Positions 44,064-53,805 of a stretch of DNA of 64,000 nucleotides are shown here, piece after piece (position 1 is the stretch's first letter; each line of letters begins with the position of its first letter). The stretch is from JAHJQZ01 sp963676075 (GTDB lineage Bacteria; Pseudomonadota; Alphaproteobacteria; Rhizobiales; Devosiaceae): assembly GCA_963676075.2 (NCBI GenBank), contig CAXXNZ010000031.1:310001-374000 (forward strand), read 5' to 3'. A model generated the notes under the pieces. That model did no database searches, was not told the DNA's origin, and saw only the letters and a program-made list of their open reading frames with translations. Both the position numbers and the translations under genes were made by a program.

Positions 44064-44522
44064 GTGCAAATTGACCCCATCGACCGCGCCCTACTGCGTC
44101 AGCTTCAGCGCAACAGTACCCGATCCATGCAGGCGCTCGCCGACGCAGTCGGGCTGTCCGCGTCGAGTTGCCATCGCCGAATCAAGTCTTTGGAGGCCGA
44201 AGGACTGATTTCTGGCTACCGCGCCGAGCTGAATGCCGAAAAGCTTGGCTACGCGATGCTCTTTTTCATCGAGATAAGTCTCAACTCTCAGTCCGAGAAG
44301 GCACTGGATGCCTTCGAGGCTGCAGTGCGCGACGCGCCGGAGGTGCAGGAGTGCTACCTGATGGCCGGCCAGTCAGACTATCTTCTCAGGGTCGCCTGTC
44401 AAAATCATGAGGATTTTGAACGAGTTCACAGACGTTTGCTGGCACGTCTTCCCGGCGTGTCCCGGGTTCTGTCGAACATGAGTATCCGTGTCGTCAAGTC
44501 TGGAGCTGGTTTGGCGCTCTAG
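44064..44522 (+). CDS. Lrp/AsnC family transcriptional regulator, probable ald regulator
   Basis: A 152-residue protein: N-terminal winged helix (LLRQLQRNSTRSMQALADAVGLSASSCHRRIK) and a C-terminal RAM/AsnC ligand domain with CYLMAGQSDYLLRV. GTG 44064 is preferred, being preceded by GAGGA; the open frame to 44022 would add 14 residues. Divergence from ald matches known AldR/ald pairs. Confidence 0.9.
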   Translation: MQIDPIDRALLRQLQRNSTRSMQALADAVGLSASSCHRRIKSLEAEGLISGYRAELNAEKLGYAMLFFIEISLNSQSEKALDAFEAAVRDAPEVQECYLMAGQSDYLLRVACQNHEDFERVHRRLLARLPGVSRVLSNMSIRVVKSGAGLAL

Positions 44523-44679
44523 TATTCAACGGCGCCTCAGTGCGACCATTTCCTGATTGATGGCACCAGTTTTTGTACGGAAAACCACGATAAAACTTAA
44601 AACGATTGTTAGCCGGGATTTATTGTAAGTTAAGCAACTTGAACCATGCTATTTTCACTCAAGTTCGGGGGAAGACGGT

Positions 44680-46989
44680 GTGGCAGTATTCAAGGCAGGG
44701 CTTCCGACCGCAAAGGTTCGGATCAAAATTCTCGCAATTGCGCTCTCAACGCTTGTGGCAGTCGGTTCGATCGGCGGCATCTACTTGTGGCAGCGCGCCG
44801 GTCTTGATGCCCTGACCACTGAGGAAGCGACCGCCGCGAAGCAGGCCAATCTGCTCATTGAAGGCGAAAGCCTGCTCGGCGATGCCGAAGGGCACGTGTC
44901 CGATTTGGCGTCCCTGGCCAATCAGTCCTCGGTTGACAAGGCCGAGGCGGCGCTCGCCGAGCTGGAAACGCACATTTCCGAATTCGATTTCGAGCCGACA
45001 ATCCAGTCTGGACTGGCAAAACTGCCGGCGGCGGGGCGGGAGATCATTGCTGCCGTGACTGAGATCGGTCTCGATGAGAACTCGGGACTGACCGGCGCCA
45101 TGCGCAACGCGGTTCACGCGATGGAAAGTGTGCTCGACGAGCAGACAGCCAATGGCGTTAACGCCTGGGAAAGCGTCGCGCAGATGCTGACGCTCAGACG
45201 GCACGAAAAGGACTTCATCGCCCGCCGTGCCCCGAAATACATCGACAAGTTCAATGCTTCGGTTGAAGAGTTCCGCACGCAGCTGCAGGCAAGCTGGCTG
45301 ACCGATGCCGTCAAGACCTCGCTCCGCGAAGGGCTTGATGTCTATAGTGCTGCCTTCGCAAACTTCTCCCAGGCCACACTCGACGTACGCGATCAGGTCG
45401 CCGCCTTCTCCGCCTCGGAGCAGCAACTTCACGATCTGCTCGACCAGACGATGCAGGATTACACCGCCAATGCCGCCCAGCGCAAAGCAGCGCTCGACAG
45501 CAAATGGAACGAGTTCGGCCTCGCCATTCTCATCGTTATCGGTCTTGCCGCTGTTGGCAGCCTTGGCATGGCCTTGCTTATCGGCGCTTCGATCGAGCGG
45601 CCGCTGACCAGGCTCAACGCGATCATGCGCTCTCTGGCGGATGGGAACCTCGAGGTCGCCATCGCGGGCGCCGACCGGCGCGACGAGATCGGCGAAATGG
45701 CGCGCACGGTCGAAGTCTTCCGGGAAAACGCCGTCAAGGTTCGCGACATGAGCGAGGAAGAAATCGCGGCAGGTCAGCGCCGCGCCGCCGAACGCGCCAC
45801 CATGATGCAGGATCTGCAACGGGCATTCGGCGAAGTGGTCGATGCCGCCATTGCCGGCGACTTCTCACAGCGTGTGACCTCCGAATTCCCGGATGCCGAA
45901 CTCAATGCTCTGGCGCGCTCGGTCAACGATCTGGTCGAAACGGTCGACCGTGGCATGACCGAGAGCGGCGAAGTGTTGTCGGCTCTGGCTCATACCGATC
46001 TGACCCAACGTGTGACGGGCACCTATCAGGGCGCGTTCGAGCGCCTGAAGCGCAACACCAATGCCGTGGCCGACAAGCTCGTCGAGATCGTCGTCCAGCT
46101 CCGCGAGACCTCGGGCGGTCTCAAGACGGCGACTGGAGAGATCCTGTCGGGCGCCAACGACCTGTCTCAGCGCACAACCAAGCAGGCAGCAACCATCGAA
46201 GAGACCTCCGCGGCGATGGAGCAGCTCGCCCAGACGGTGATCAACAACGCCCAAAAGGCCGAAGAAGCCAGCAAGAAGAGCCATACCGTGTCCCAGGCAG
46301 CCGAAGAGGGCGGCAAGGTGATGGCCGATGCCAATCAGGCCATGGAGCGGATCACCAATTCATCCGCCAAGATTTCCAACATCATCGGCATGATCGACGA
46401 TATCGCCTTCCAGACCAACCTGCTGGCGCTGAACGCTTCGGTCGAAGCGGCGCGTGCTGGCGAAGCCGGCAAGGGCTTTGCCGTTGTCGCCATCGAAGTC
46501 AGACGTCTGGCCCAGAGCGCCGCCGAGGCCTCCTCCGAGGTCAAGGTGCTGATCGAGCAATCGGGTGAAGAAGTCTCCGGCGGCACCAGGCTGGTGGCTG
46601 ATGCCGCCGACAAGCTTGCCCTCATGCTTGATGGCATCAAGTCGAACAACGCGCTGATGGACGGCATAGCGAAGGAGAACCGCGAGCAGGCGTCGGCCAT
46701 CGAGGAAATCAATATTGCCGTCAGGCAGATGGACGAGATGACCCAGCACAACGCGGCGCTGGTGGAACAGACAAACGCGGCGATCGAACAGACGGAGTCG
46801 CAAGCCTCCGAGCTCGACCGCATCGTCGAAGTGTTTACCCTCGATGCCAGCAGCGCAGCGGCCGAGGCCAAGACCCCGCCACCAGCCCCTACCGGCGTCA
46901 AGGGACTCCAGCAAAAGGTTGGCCGGGCGGCCAAGGCCTTCCTGACAAAAGGCAATGCTGCCGTCGATCAGGAATGGAGTGAATTCTAG
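44680..46989 (+). CDS. Methyl-accepting chemotaxis protein, helical sensor domain
   Basis: A 769-residue membrane chemoreceptor. One helix near residues 16-37, a helical periplasmic domain to about 278 with the HBM-like motif RRHEKDFIARRAPKYIDKF, a second helix near 281-303, HAMP (ERPLTRLNAIMRSLADGN), a further HAMP-like segment, and the signalling domain (about 470-725) with the conserved tip FQTNLLALNASVEAARAGEA. The tail EWSEF is a CheR-docking pentapeptide. Start is GTG 44680, with GGGGGAAG upstream. The ligand is unknown. The signalling half is nearly the same as in the next gene. Confidence 0.93.
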   Translation: MAVFKAGLPTAKVRIKILAIALSTLVAVGSIGGIYLWQRAGLDALTTEEATAAKQANLLIEGESLLGDAEGHVSDLASLANQSSVDKAEAALAELETHISEFDFEPTIQSGLAKLPAAGREIIAAVTEIGLDENSGLTGAMRNAVHAMESVLDEQTANGVNAWESVAQMLTLRRHEKDFIARRAPKYIDKFNASVEEFRTQLQASWLTDAVKTSLREGLDVYSAAFANFSQATLDVRDQVAAFSASEQQLHDLLDQTMQDYTANAAQRKAALDSKWNEFGLAILIVIGLAAVGSLGMALLIGASIERPLTRLNAIMRSLADGNLEVAIAGADRRDEIGEMARTVEVFRENAVKVRDMSEEEIAAGQRRAAERATMMQDLQRAFGEVVDAAIAGDFSQRVTSEFPDAELNALARSVNDLVETVDRGMTESGEVLSALAHTDLTQRVTGTYQGAFERLKRNTNAVADKLVEIVVQLRETSGGLKTATGEILSGANDLSQRTTKQAATIEETSAAMEQLAQTVINNAQKAEEASKKSHTVSQAAEEGGKVMADANQAMERITNSSAKISNIIGMIDDIAFQTNLLALNASVEAARAGEAGKGFAVVAIEVRRLAQSAAEASSEVKVLIEQSGEEVSGGTRLVADAADKLALMLDGIKSNNALMDGIAKENREQASAIEEINIAVRQMDEMTQHNAALVEQTNAAIEQTESQASELDRIVEVFTLDASSAAAEAKTPPPAPTGVKGLQQKVGRAAKAFLTKGNAAVDQEWSEF

Positions 46990-47037
46990 AGCATTTCCAG
47001 GTGAACTGTGGACACCGGATCACCGTTCGGAAGTGCG
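46988..47037. repeat. Palindromic intergenic element after the first chemoreceptor
   Basis: The segment starting AGAGCATTTCCAGGTGA and ending TCACCGTTCGGAAGTGC folds into an imperfect stem (GCATTTCC with GGAAGTGC, GGTGA with TCACC). AGAGCATTTCC and the central GTGGACACCGG resemble palindromic elements common in rhizobial genomes and the elements at 23878 and 60228. It begins within the stop codon region of the gene. Confidence 0.55.
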
Positions 47038-47182
47038 ATAAAACAAGAACTTGGAGCTTTCCACTGTTACCGCGAAACAGCGAAGATCTCCAAGGTACTC
47101 GTCTCACGGCCGGGCGCACCTTCGGCCACTCTCTCCCGCCTGCCGAACCCAGGCGCAACGACCTTTTGAAAAGGCATTGAGG

Positions 47183-49120
47183 ATGTTTAGCCTATTCAAC
47201 AACCTCCGCATATCGATCAAGCTGTATGGCTTGATCGGTTGCGGCATTGCCGTCTTCGCGATTGGCATGATCTCCTTGACGATCTACGACCATTCCAATC
47301 TCGAACGCGAGCGCCAGAATAGCCTGATCGGCCTGGACGACACTGTTCTGTCGGTGCTCGAGACCTACCACGCCTTCGAGAAGTCGGGCGAAATGACCCG
47401 GGAGCAGGCGCAGCAGGAAGCCATCTCGGTGATCAAGGGCATACGTTATGCCGGCGACGGCTATTTCTGGATCAACGACCTCAACACCGTGATGGTCATG
47501 CATCCGACCAACCCCAAGCTCGATGGCACCGATCTTTCGGGCATCACCGATCCGCACGGACTGCATCTGTTCGTCGAGATGGTCGATGTGGTCAAGGCCA
47601 AGGGCAAGGGCTTCGTCGACTACATGTGGCCCAAGCCCGGGTTCGATCAGCCCGTCGAAAAATACTCCTATGTCGCCGGCTTCGAGCCCTGGGGCTGGGT
47701 GGTCGGAACCGGCGTCTACGTCGACGACCTGGCAGCCCTGTTCTGGCGAAATGCCTCGATGATCATTGCCGGCGTCATCGTCATCATGATGGCAACCGCT
47801 CTGGTGTCGTTCGTGGTCATCCGCTCCATCGTCAAGCCGTTGACGGGGCTGAAAACCGCCATCGTCGAGATCGCTTCGGAAAACACCGATGTCGAGGTGG
47901 TCGGCGATAAGCGCAAGGACGAGATCGGCGATATGGCCGGCGCGGTCCTTATTCTGCGTGAGTCCGTCAGCGAGCGCGCAGCCTTGCGAGACAAGCAGGC
48001 CGAGCAGCAAAAGCAGCTCGATGAGGAACGGGCAACGTCCGAGAAGGTGCGGCAGCAGCATGCCGAGGACGTTCAGGCCTCGGCCGACGCCCAGGCCCAT
48101 GCCATCGATCGGCTCGGATCGGCGCTGGAACGTCTGGCGGACGGTGAACTCGATAATCACATCGACGAAGCGTTTTCCGGCGATCTCGACCGCGTCCGTC
48201 TGGCCTTCAACCGTACGGTGGAAAAGCTCGTCGGCATCGTCGGGCAGTTGAAACAGACTTCGCGTGGCGTCAAGACGGCGACGGGCGAGATCCTGTCGGG
48301 CGCCAACGATCTTTCCGAGCGCACGACCAAGCAGGCGGCGACCATCGAGGAAACCTCGGCAGCCATGGAGCAGTTGGCGCACACGGTCATGGAAAGCGCC
48401 AAGCGCGCTGGGTCGGCCAGCGATCAGGCCAAACACGCCTCCCAGACCGCCGAAGACGGTGGCGAGGTGATGCAGCAGGCCAACAAGGCGATGGAGCGTA
48501 TTTCCAACTCCTCGGCCAAGATCTCGAACATCATCGGCATGATCGACGACATCGCCTTCCAGACCAACCTGCTGGCGCTCAACGCTTCTGTCGAAGCAGC
48601 CCGCGCCGGGGAATCCGGCAAGGGCTTTGCCGTTGTTGCCGTCGAAGTCCGGCGTCTGGCACAAAGCGCGGCAGAGGCCTCCTCCGAGGTCAAGGTGTTG
48701 ATCGAGCAGTCGGGCGAGGAAGTCGCTGGTGGCACCAGACTTGTCGCCGAGGCCGCCGAAAAGCTTTCGGCGATCCTTGAGGCCGTTCAGACCAATGCAA
48801 CCGAGATGGAAGCCATCGCCAAGGACAGCCGCGAGCAGGCATCCTCGATCGAGGAGGTCAACACCGCCATCCGCCAGATGGACGAGATGACCCAGCACAA
48901 TGCGGCTCTAGTCGAGGAGACAAACGCCGCCATCGAGCAGACAGAGAACCAGGCCAGCGAGCTCGACCACATCGTCGAGGTCTTCTCGCTCGGCGATGCG
49001 AACTCCGCCCCGGCAACGCAGCGCTCGGCGGTCAAAGCACCTGCCAGTCCGTCAAGCGCGTCGATGGCCCATGCCGCGCAAGGCGCTGTCGCCGTCGGAC
49101 AGGATTGGTCGGAGTTCTGA
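47183..49120 (+). CDS. Methyl-accepting chemotaxis protein with single Cache domain
   Basis: A 645-residue receptor: helix near residues 12-34, a periplasmic sCache-type domain (about 40-180) with YAGDGYFWINDLNTVMVMHP and WGWVVGTGVYVDDL, second helix near 191-213, HAMP, coiled coil, and the signalling domain (about 350-615). It ends DWSEF, a CheR-docking tail. Cache domains of this type often bind small organic acids. ATG 47183 is chosen over the open frame to 47051, since the membrane anchor starts there and the region before it contains the repeat element. Confidence 0.93.
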   Translation: MFSLFNNLRISIKLYGLIGCGIAVFAIGMISLTIYDHSNLERERQNSLIGLDDTVLSVLETYHAFEKSGEMTREQAQQEAISVIKGIRYAGDGYFWINDLNTVMVMHPTNPKLDGTDLSGITDPHGLHLFVEMVDVVKAKGKGFVDYMWPKPGFDQPVEKYSYVAGFEPWGWVVGTGVYVDDLAALFWRNASMIIAGVIVIMMATALVSFVVIRSIVKPLTGLKTAIVEIASENTDVEVVGDKRKDEIGDMAGAVLILRESVSERAALRDKQAEQQKQLDEERATSEKVRQQHAEDVQASADAQAHAIDRLGSALERLADGELDNHIDEAFSGDLDRVRLAFNRTVEKLVGIVGQLKQTSRGVKTATGEILSGANDLSERTTKQAATIEETSAAMEQLAHTVMESAKRAGSASDQAKHASQTAEDGGEVMQQANKAMERISNSSAKISNIIGMIDDIAFQTNLLALNASVEAARAGESGKGFAVVAVEVRRLAQSAAEASSEVKVLIEQSGEEVAGGTRLVAEAAEKLSAILEAVQTNATEMEAIAKDSREQASSIEEVNTAIRQMDEMTQHNAALVEETNAAIEQTENQASELDHIVEVFSLGDANSAPATQRSAVKAPASPSSASMAHAAQGAVAVGQDWSEF

Positions 49121-49150
49121 TTTCAAACGGTACAGGCTTGCCGGACACGC

Positions 49151-49175
49151 AAAGGGCGCCCATCGGGCGCCCTTT
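49151..49175 (+). terminator. Intrinsic terminator after the Cache chemoreceptor
   Basis: AAAGGGCGCCC (49151-49161) and GGGCGCCCTTT (49165-49175) form a perfect 11-bp stem with a three-base loop, 30 bp beyond the chemoreceptor stop. Confidence 0.8.
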
Positions 49176-49327
49176 GTCATCGGGCCCTGCGGAATGTCGT
49201 GCGACATTGTAGCACTGTCTTATATTTCGGCATTTGTTAACCATGCCCAAACCTAAGGCAGGTTACCAATGTGATGAGGAAATCGTCAGGCGAAGGCCAG
49301 CGATTTCAAGAGGGTGCGAGGTGAACC

Positions 49328-50425
49328 ATGGCGACCACGTCCAAGGCGGAGACGCATGTCCAGGCGTCTCCGCGGGCCATGCGGTTGATTGTCGACGAGA
49401 TCAGCCAGGACCTGTCAAAATACAGCGTCAGCAACCAGACTGTGGTCAAGCAGACCAAGCTGCTGGCGATCAATGCGATCATCGAGGCGGCGCGGGCCGG
49501 CGATGCCGGCAAGGGCTTCGGTGTGGTGGCCGAGGAAGTGCAGCGTCTGGCCGAACAGTCCGCCGAGATTGCGGCAACCTTCGAGCAGACCGTTCTGACC
49601 CGGGTTCAGGTGAGCCGCGACATTTCCGAGGCTCTGGTCGAGGAAATGGAGGGCGCGCGTCTCTCCGATCTGGCCCAGACCCTGGTGCAGCTTATCGTCC
49701 GTAATCTTTTCGAGCGCACCGCCGATGTGCGCTGGTGGGCGACAGACACCGCGCTGTGGCAGGCGCTGGCCGAACCTGAGGCGGACGCCGTTCACTTCGC
49801 CGCCGAGCGTCTCGGCATCATCAGTCGCTATTACACGGTCTATCTCGATCTCGTCCTGACCGATGCGCATGGCCGGGTGATTGCCAGCGCCAATCCCGAT
49901 TTCGCCCGCGGCCTTGCCGGGGCCGATCTGTCGGGCAGCAAATGGTACCGTCAGGCCCGCGCCACCAGAACGGGCGATGACTATATCGTCGACGACGTCG
50001 GCCCGAGCGCGCATCACAAGGAACGGCAGGCACTGGTCTATGCCACCGGTGTGCGCGCCGGAGGCAAGACTGATGGTCAGCTGCTCGGCACGCTTGGCGT
50101 CTACTTCGACTGGCAGGATCAGGGCGCAACCATCGTCGAGACCGAGGCGGCGCTTCCCGAAGCGGTCAAGCAGAAGACCACCGTCATGCTGCTCGACGGC
50201 GACAGGCGCGTTATCGCGACGACCGATCCGTCGCTGATGTTCAGGACCTTCAAGCTCGAAACCGACGGCGTGGCGCGCGGCGCCTATTACGATGGCAAAG
50301 GCAATATCGTCGCCTTCGCCAGAACGCTCGGTTACGAGGATTACGACGGTCTGGGCTGGTACGGCGTCGTCGTTCAGCAGACCGAAGCCGAGTCCGCGAT
50401 CAAGGCCGTGCTCGACGCCGCTTGA
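49328..50425 (+). CDS. Soluble protein with chemoreceptor tip and C-terminal Cache domain
   Basis: A 365-residue protein with no signal peptide or membrane helix. Residues 38-80 are the conserved chemoreceptor hairpin tip (KLLAINAIIEAARAGDAGKG then FGVVAEEVQRLAEQSA), but most of the long coiled coil and methylation regions are absent. Residues about 125-355 form a Cache-like sensor: ISRYYTVYLDLVLTDAHGRV, SKWYRQARATRTGDDYIVDD and LGTLGVYFDWQDQG. The order is therefore tip first, sensor last, the reverse of classical receptors. GAGG precedes ATG 49328. It follows two chemoreceptors and a terminator, so it has its own promoter. It may link a cytoplasmic signal to CheA/CheW; that is inference. 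Confidence 0.8.
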   Translation: MATTSKAETHVQASPRAMRLIVDEISQDLSKYSVSNQTVVKQTKLLAINAIIEAARAGDAGKGFGVVAEEVQRLAEQSAEIAATFEQTVLTRVQVSRDISEALVEEMEGARLSDLAQTLVQLIVRNLFERTADVRWWATDTALWQALAEPEADAVHFAAERLGIISRYYTVYLDLVLTDAHGRVIASANPDFARGLAGADLSGSKWYRQARATRTGDDYIVDDVGPSAHHKERQALVYATGVRAGGKTDGQLLGTLGVYFDWQDQGATIVETEAALPEAVKQKTTVMLLDGDRRVIATTDPSLMFRTFKLETDGVARGAYYDGKGNIVAFARTLGYEDYDGLGWYGVVVQQTEAESAIKAVLDAA

Positions 50426-50463
50426 TCATGCGCCGGGCAGGGGGCGGATGATATCGCGCCGGC

Positions 50464-50787
50464 TCAGATGTGCTGGCCGCGATAGGTGTTCATCACCGTA
50501 TCGAGCTGGTCATTGGTGATGCCGGCATTGGCCTTCTGCAGGCAGGGCAGAAGGATCGCCTTGTTGGCGCGCTGCTGGGCGCCCGAAGGGCTGAAGTCGC
50601 CATCCGGGACGACATTGTAGAAGCAGGAAACAAAGATCTCGGGCGCAACGCCGAGTTCGCTGGCAATCGCCTCGACCGGACGTTTGTCGAGGTCGTTGTG
50701 GCTGGTGTAGGCCAAGGCGCTGCCGGGAGCGAGGGCGGTCAATAAGGTCAGCATCGCAAGGGCGGCGGCGGGGGCGTTCAGTCTCAT
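50464..50787 (-). CDS. Small secreted protein of unknown function
   Basis: A 107-residue protein with a signal peptide (cleavage near LA before YTSHND, about residue 26). The mature part has two Cys (VSCFYNVV and LLPCLQKAN) likely forming a disulfide, and a conserved-looking QQRANKAILLPCLQKANAGI stretch. ATG 50787 has AAGGA upstream. I recall similar short exported proteins in rhizobia but no named function. Confidence 0.7.
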   Translation of the reverse strand: MRLNAPAAALAMLTLLTALAPGSALAYTSHNDLDKRPVEAIASELGVAPEIFVSCFYNVVPDGDFSPSGAQQRANKAILLPCLQKANAGITNDQLDTVMNTYRGQHI

Positions 50788-50983
50788 CGTCGGGGTCCTT
50801 CTGGCTGTGGTTTCGACACGATGACCCTGTCTGCGCGAGCGCCAAGGCACCAGTTACCGTTTGGATATCTGGATGACCATTTGGTAATCCGGCCCATCGC
50901 AATTCGTGACTTCCGCCATAGCGACCGGGCGGCTAGTCTTCCGCTACGAGCGCAGGACGCAGCCCGGAAAAGGACAAAAAACG

Positions 50984-51679
50984 ATGCCGGACAGCGTCTT
51001 CGCAGGCTTTCCTCAACAGACCTTCGATTTTCTTGTTGGACTCTCCACACACAACGACAAGGCCTGGTTCGAGGCACATCGCGCCGACTACGAAGCTCAT
51101 TATGCCGGCGCCGCCCGCAGTTTCGTCACCGCCGTCGGACCGGCTCTGTCCGCGATCTCGCCGGACGTCCGCTACGCACCCAAGATCAACGGCTCGATCT
51201 CGCGCATCAATCGCGACGTGCGCTTTTCCAAGGACAAGCGGCCCTACAAGGACCACATCGACATCTGGTTCTGGCACGGCGAGAAGCGCAGCTGGGACTG
51301 CCCGGGTTTCTACCTGCGCCTGACCGCGGAGACGGTCATCCTCGGCACCGGCATGTATATGTTCTCCAAGGACATGCTCAAGCGCTACCGCGAACGGGTC
51401 GCCGACCGGGCCAAAGCCGAAGAGATCAGAAAGATCGTCGAATCCGTCGCGGCATCCGGCCCATATCAGATCGGTGGTCGCAATCGCAAAGCGCCGCCGC
51501 GTGGCATGCAGGCGGACGGCGCCAGTGCGGAGATGCTGTGCTACGACGCGCTCAGCACGGCCTTCGAATGGGACAACGGCATTGCCCGTGACCCGGGATT
51601 CGTCGATTTCTGCCTCGGCCATTGGCAAAAGTGCTGGCCGGTCGGCAGATGGACGCTCGAAAACGTCTGGCAGGGCTGA
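50984..51679 (+). CDS. DUF2461 family protein
   Basis: A 231-residue protein with the DUF2461/TIGR02453 pattern: FLVGLSTHNDKAWFEAHRADYE at the start, INGSISRINRDVRFSKDKRPYK in the middle (the phosphate-like R-I-x-R-D-x-R-F-S motif), and GFYLRL after. Function unknown. ATG 50984 has AAAGGA upstream; the frame is open to 50906. It is divergent from the small secreted protein. Confidence 0.88.
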   Translation: MPDSVFAGFPQQTFDFLVGLSTHNDKAWFEAHRADYEAHYAGAARSFVTAVGPALSAISPDVRYAPKINGSISRINRDVRFSKDKRPYKDHIDIWFWHGEKRSWDCPGFYLRLTAETVILGTGMYMFSKDMLKRYRERVADRAKAEEIRKIVESVAASGPYQIGGRNRKAPPRGMQADGASAEMLCYDALSTAFEWDNGIARDPGFVDFCLGHWQKCWPVGRWTLENVWQG

Positions 51680-51833
51680 GCGTCAGGGACGAAAGCGCGG
51701 TTTCCACTCGCGTACACATAGGCCCGGTCGCCGGAGTGGCGCGCTGGATCGGCCGAGGCTGCCTGAAACGGCTGTGCCCAGCGGAGACTCGGCCAGACAC
51801 CAGCAAAATCACCCCGGCGAAAGCTGTAATAAC

Positions 51834-51862
51834 TTGACTGAAAGGGTATATGATTTCTATTT
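51834..51862 (+). promoter_or_regulatory. Possible sigma-70 promoter for the HD-GYP gene
   Basis: In an A/T-rich 286-bp spacer (51680-51965), TTGACT at 51834-51839 is 18 bp from TATTTG. The -10 match is weak. A small dyad, TATCT-TTC-AGATA, follows near 51889. Nothing else is seen in the spacer. Confidence 0.3.
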
Positions 51863-51965
51863 GCATTTTGTGAGATAAATAACGACATATCTTTCAGATA
51901 AACTTTATTTAACAGTATTTGCCTAGTAGGATTGATTGGTTACGTCGCTGGCAGATGATGAACAA

Positions 51966-53138
51966 ATGACAGCTTTGCTTACCCCTGAACAGTTTGAACA
52001 TCCCGCCTTTGGTCTCGAGTCGCTGACGCTCGAGCTTTCGATGGCGCGCGGGCTCGATCAGGTCATGGAGGCAGTGCGCAGCAAGGCGCGGGCGCTGGTC
52101 GGCGCCGATGGCATCACCTTCGTCTTGCGTGACCGCGACCGATGCTTTTATGCCGATGAAGACGCGATCAGCCCTTTGTGGAAAGGGCAGCGTTTTCCGC
52201 TCGAAAGCTGCGTATCGGGCTGGGCCATGCTGCATCAGCAGCCGGTGGTGATTGAGGACGTTTATCTCGACGACCGGATTCCGCACGCTGCCTATCGTCC
52301 GACCTTCGTCAAGAGTCTGGCCATGATGCCGGTGCGCGAGGAGGACCCGGTCGGGGCCATCGGCGCCTACTGGTCCGAAGTCTATCGCCCGACAGATGAG
52401 CAACTGGCGATCCTGCGCCACATCGCCAATTCGGCGGCGGTGGCCATGACAAACGTCCGGTTGGTGGCAGATCTCGAGGCGGCGCGCGAGGAGGCGGTCA
52501 AGGCGCGCGAGGCCATCATCATGGTGATGGGGGCGCTGGCCGAGACGCGCGACAACGAGACCGGCAACCACTTGTATCGCACCCAGGCCTTTGTTCGCCT
52601 GCTGGCCGAAGCCGCATTGCAGCGCGGCATCTATGCCGACGAGCTGAACCCCGAAGTGGTGGATCTGATCTTCAAGACCGCGCCGCTGCACGATATCGGC
52701 AAGATCGGCATTCCCGATCGCATCCTGCTCAAGCCCGGCCGGCTAAACGATGAGGAAATGGCTGAGATGCGCACCCATGCCGAACTCGGGCGCGACACCA
52801 TCAGCGCGGCGGAACGGCATCTCGGCGCCAACACGCCATTCTTCGAAATGGCCAAGCAGATTGCCTACACCCACCATGAGCGCTGGAATGGAACCGGCTA
52901 TCCGCAGGGGCTGGTCGGCTCCGATATCCCGCTCCCTGGCCGGCTGATGGCCATTGCCGACGTCTACGATGCGCTCGTCTCCGAGCGGGTCTACAAAAAG
53001 GCCATGCGCCACGACGATGCCGTTGAAATGATCCTGTCCGAACGCGGACGCCATTTCGATCCGGCCCTGGTCGATGTCTTCGCCGAGATCGCCGACGAGT
53101 TCGCCCGCATCTACGCACAATTTGCCGACGCTAACTGA
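51966..53138 (+). CDS. GAF / HD-GYP domain protein, probable c-di-GMP phosphodiesterase
   Basis: A 390-residue soluble protein. Residues about 20-165 are a GAF sensor; a short helix leads to an HD-GYP domain (about 185-375) with the HD pair His242-Asp243 in APLHDIGKIGIPD, His303-His304 in YTHHERWNGTGYPQG and a complete GYP. It should hydrolyse c-di-GMP under control of the GAF ligand. ATG 51966 gives the same N-terminal length as the paralogue at 59041; TTG 51936 with AGG upstream is an alternative. The paralogue is very similar. Confidence 0.92.
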   Translation: MTALLTPEQFEHPAFGLESLTLELSMARGLDQVMEAVRSKARALVGADGITFVLRDRDRCFYADEDAISPLWKGQRFPLESCVSGWAMLHQQPVVIEDVYLDDRIPHAAYRPTFVKSLAMMPVREEDPVGAIGAYWSEVYRPTDEQLAILRHIANSAAVAMTNVRLVADLEAAREEAVKAREAIIMVMGALAETRDNETGNHLYRTQAFVRLLAEAALQRGIYADELNPEVVDLIFKTAPLHDIGKIGIPDRILLKPGRLNDEEMAEMRTHAELGRDTISAAERHLGANTPFFEMAKQIAYTHHERWNGTGYPQGLVGSDIPLPGRLMAIADVYDALVSERVYKKAMRHDDAVEMILSERGRHFDPALVDVFAEIADEFARIYAQFADAN

Positions 53139-53238
53139 TTTCAGATCGTAGCCAGTGTTCACCCGACGACGGCATCGCGGCGGCTGCCGCAATGGATCGT
53201 CGGGCGATGTAAGCGTCCGGCCAGCAGACCGGGTCCTG

Positions 53239-53665
53239 TCAAGCGAGCTTTGCCTCAAGGCTGAGCTCGATGGCGCCGAGCGCCCCGGAAACAGGGCAAT
53301 TGTCCTTGGCGCGTTCCGCTTCAGCCTTGAAATCGGCCTCGCTCATGCCCGGCACATGTCCGACCAGAACCAGATGGCTGGCGGTGATGCCGGTACCCCG
53401 GCACGAGCGTCACTTGCGCTTCAACTTCGAGCTTTTCGGCCGGATGTCCCTTTTCGGCAAGGAACGCCGACAACTGCATGGCAAAACACGAGGCATGGGC
53501 GGCGGCGATCAGTTCCTCAGGATTGGTGCCAGCCTTGCCGTCCTCGTTCTCGAAGCGGGTCTTGAACGAATAGGGGTGATCGCTGAGGGCGCCCGATCCC
53601 AGTCCGAATGTTCCCTTGCCGGCCTTGAGATCGCCGGACCAGATGGCGTTTGCAGTGCGCTTCAT
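53239..53665 (-). pseudogene. OsmC family peroxide-resistance protein, one frameshift
   Basis: OsmC/Ohr proteins reduce organic hydroperoxides with two cysteines. ATG 53665 opens MKRTANAIWSGDLKAGKG; Cys60 in AAHASCFAMQLSAFL is the peroxidatic residue. After LEVEAQVTLVPG the family sequence (TGITASHLVLVGHVPGM and later DNCPVSGALGAIEL, with the resolving Cys) continues in another frame to a stop at 53239. One extra G in the run at plus-strand 53396-53399 explains it; total length is 3n+1. Probably a sequencing error. Confidence 0.85.
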
Positions 53666-53805
53666 TGATGTGTCCCTTTGCCTGAAAAATAGCCGTAGCC
53701 CCACGGCCAATGGGTCAAATGCCCGATTGACCGGAAACCGCCCTCTGCCTACTGCGCAAACATATCCAATATGTGGCAGAATGTCGCGCATGGGAGAGGG
53801 GAGCC

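Noticed and set aside
49225..49260. CtrA-like half-site (TTAACC) upstream of the soluble receptor
   Set aside because: The second half of the TTAA-N7-TTAA consensus is missing.
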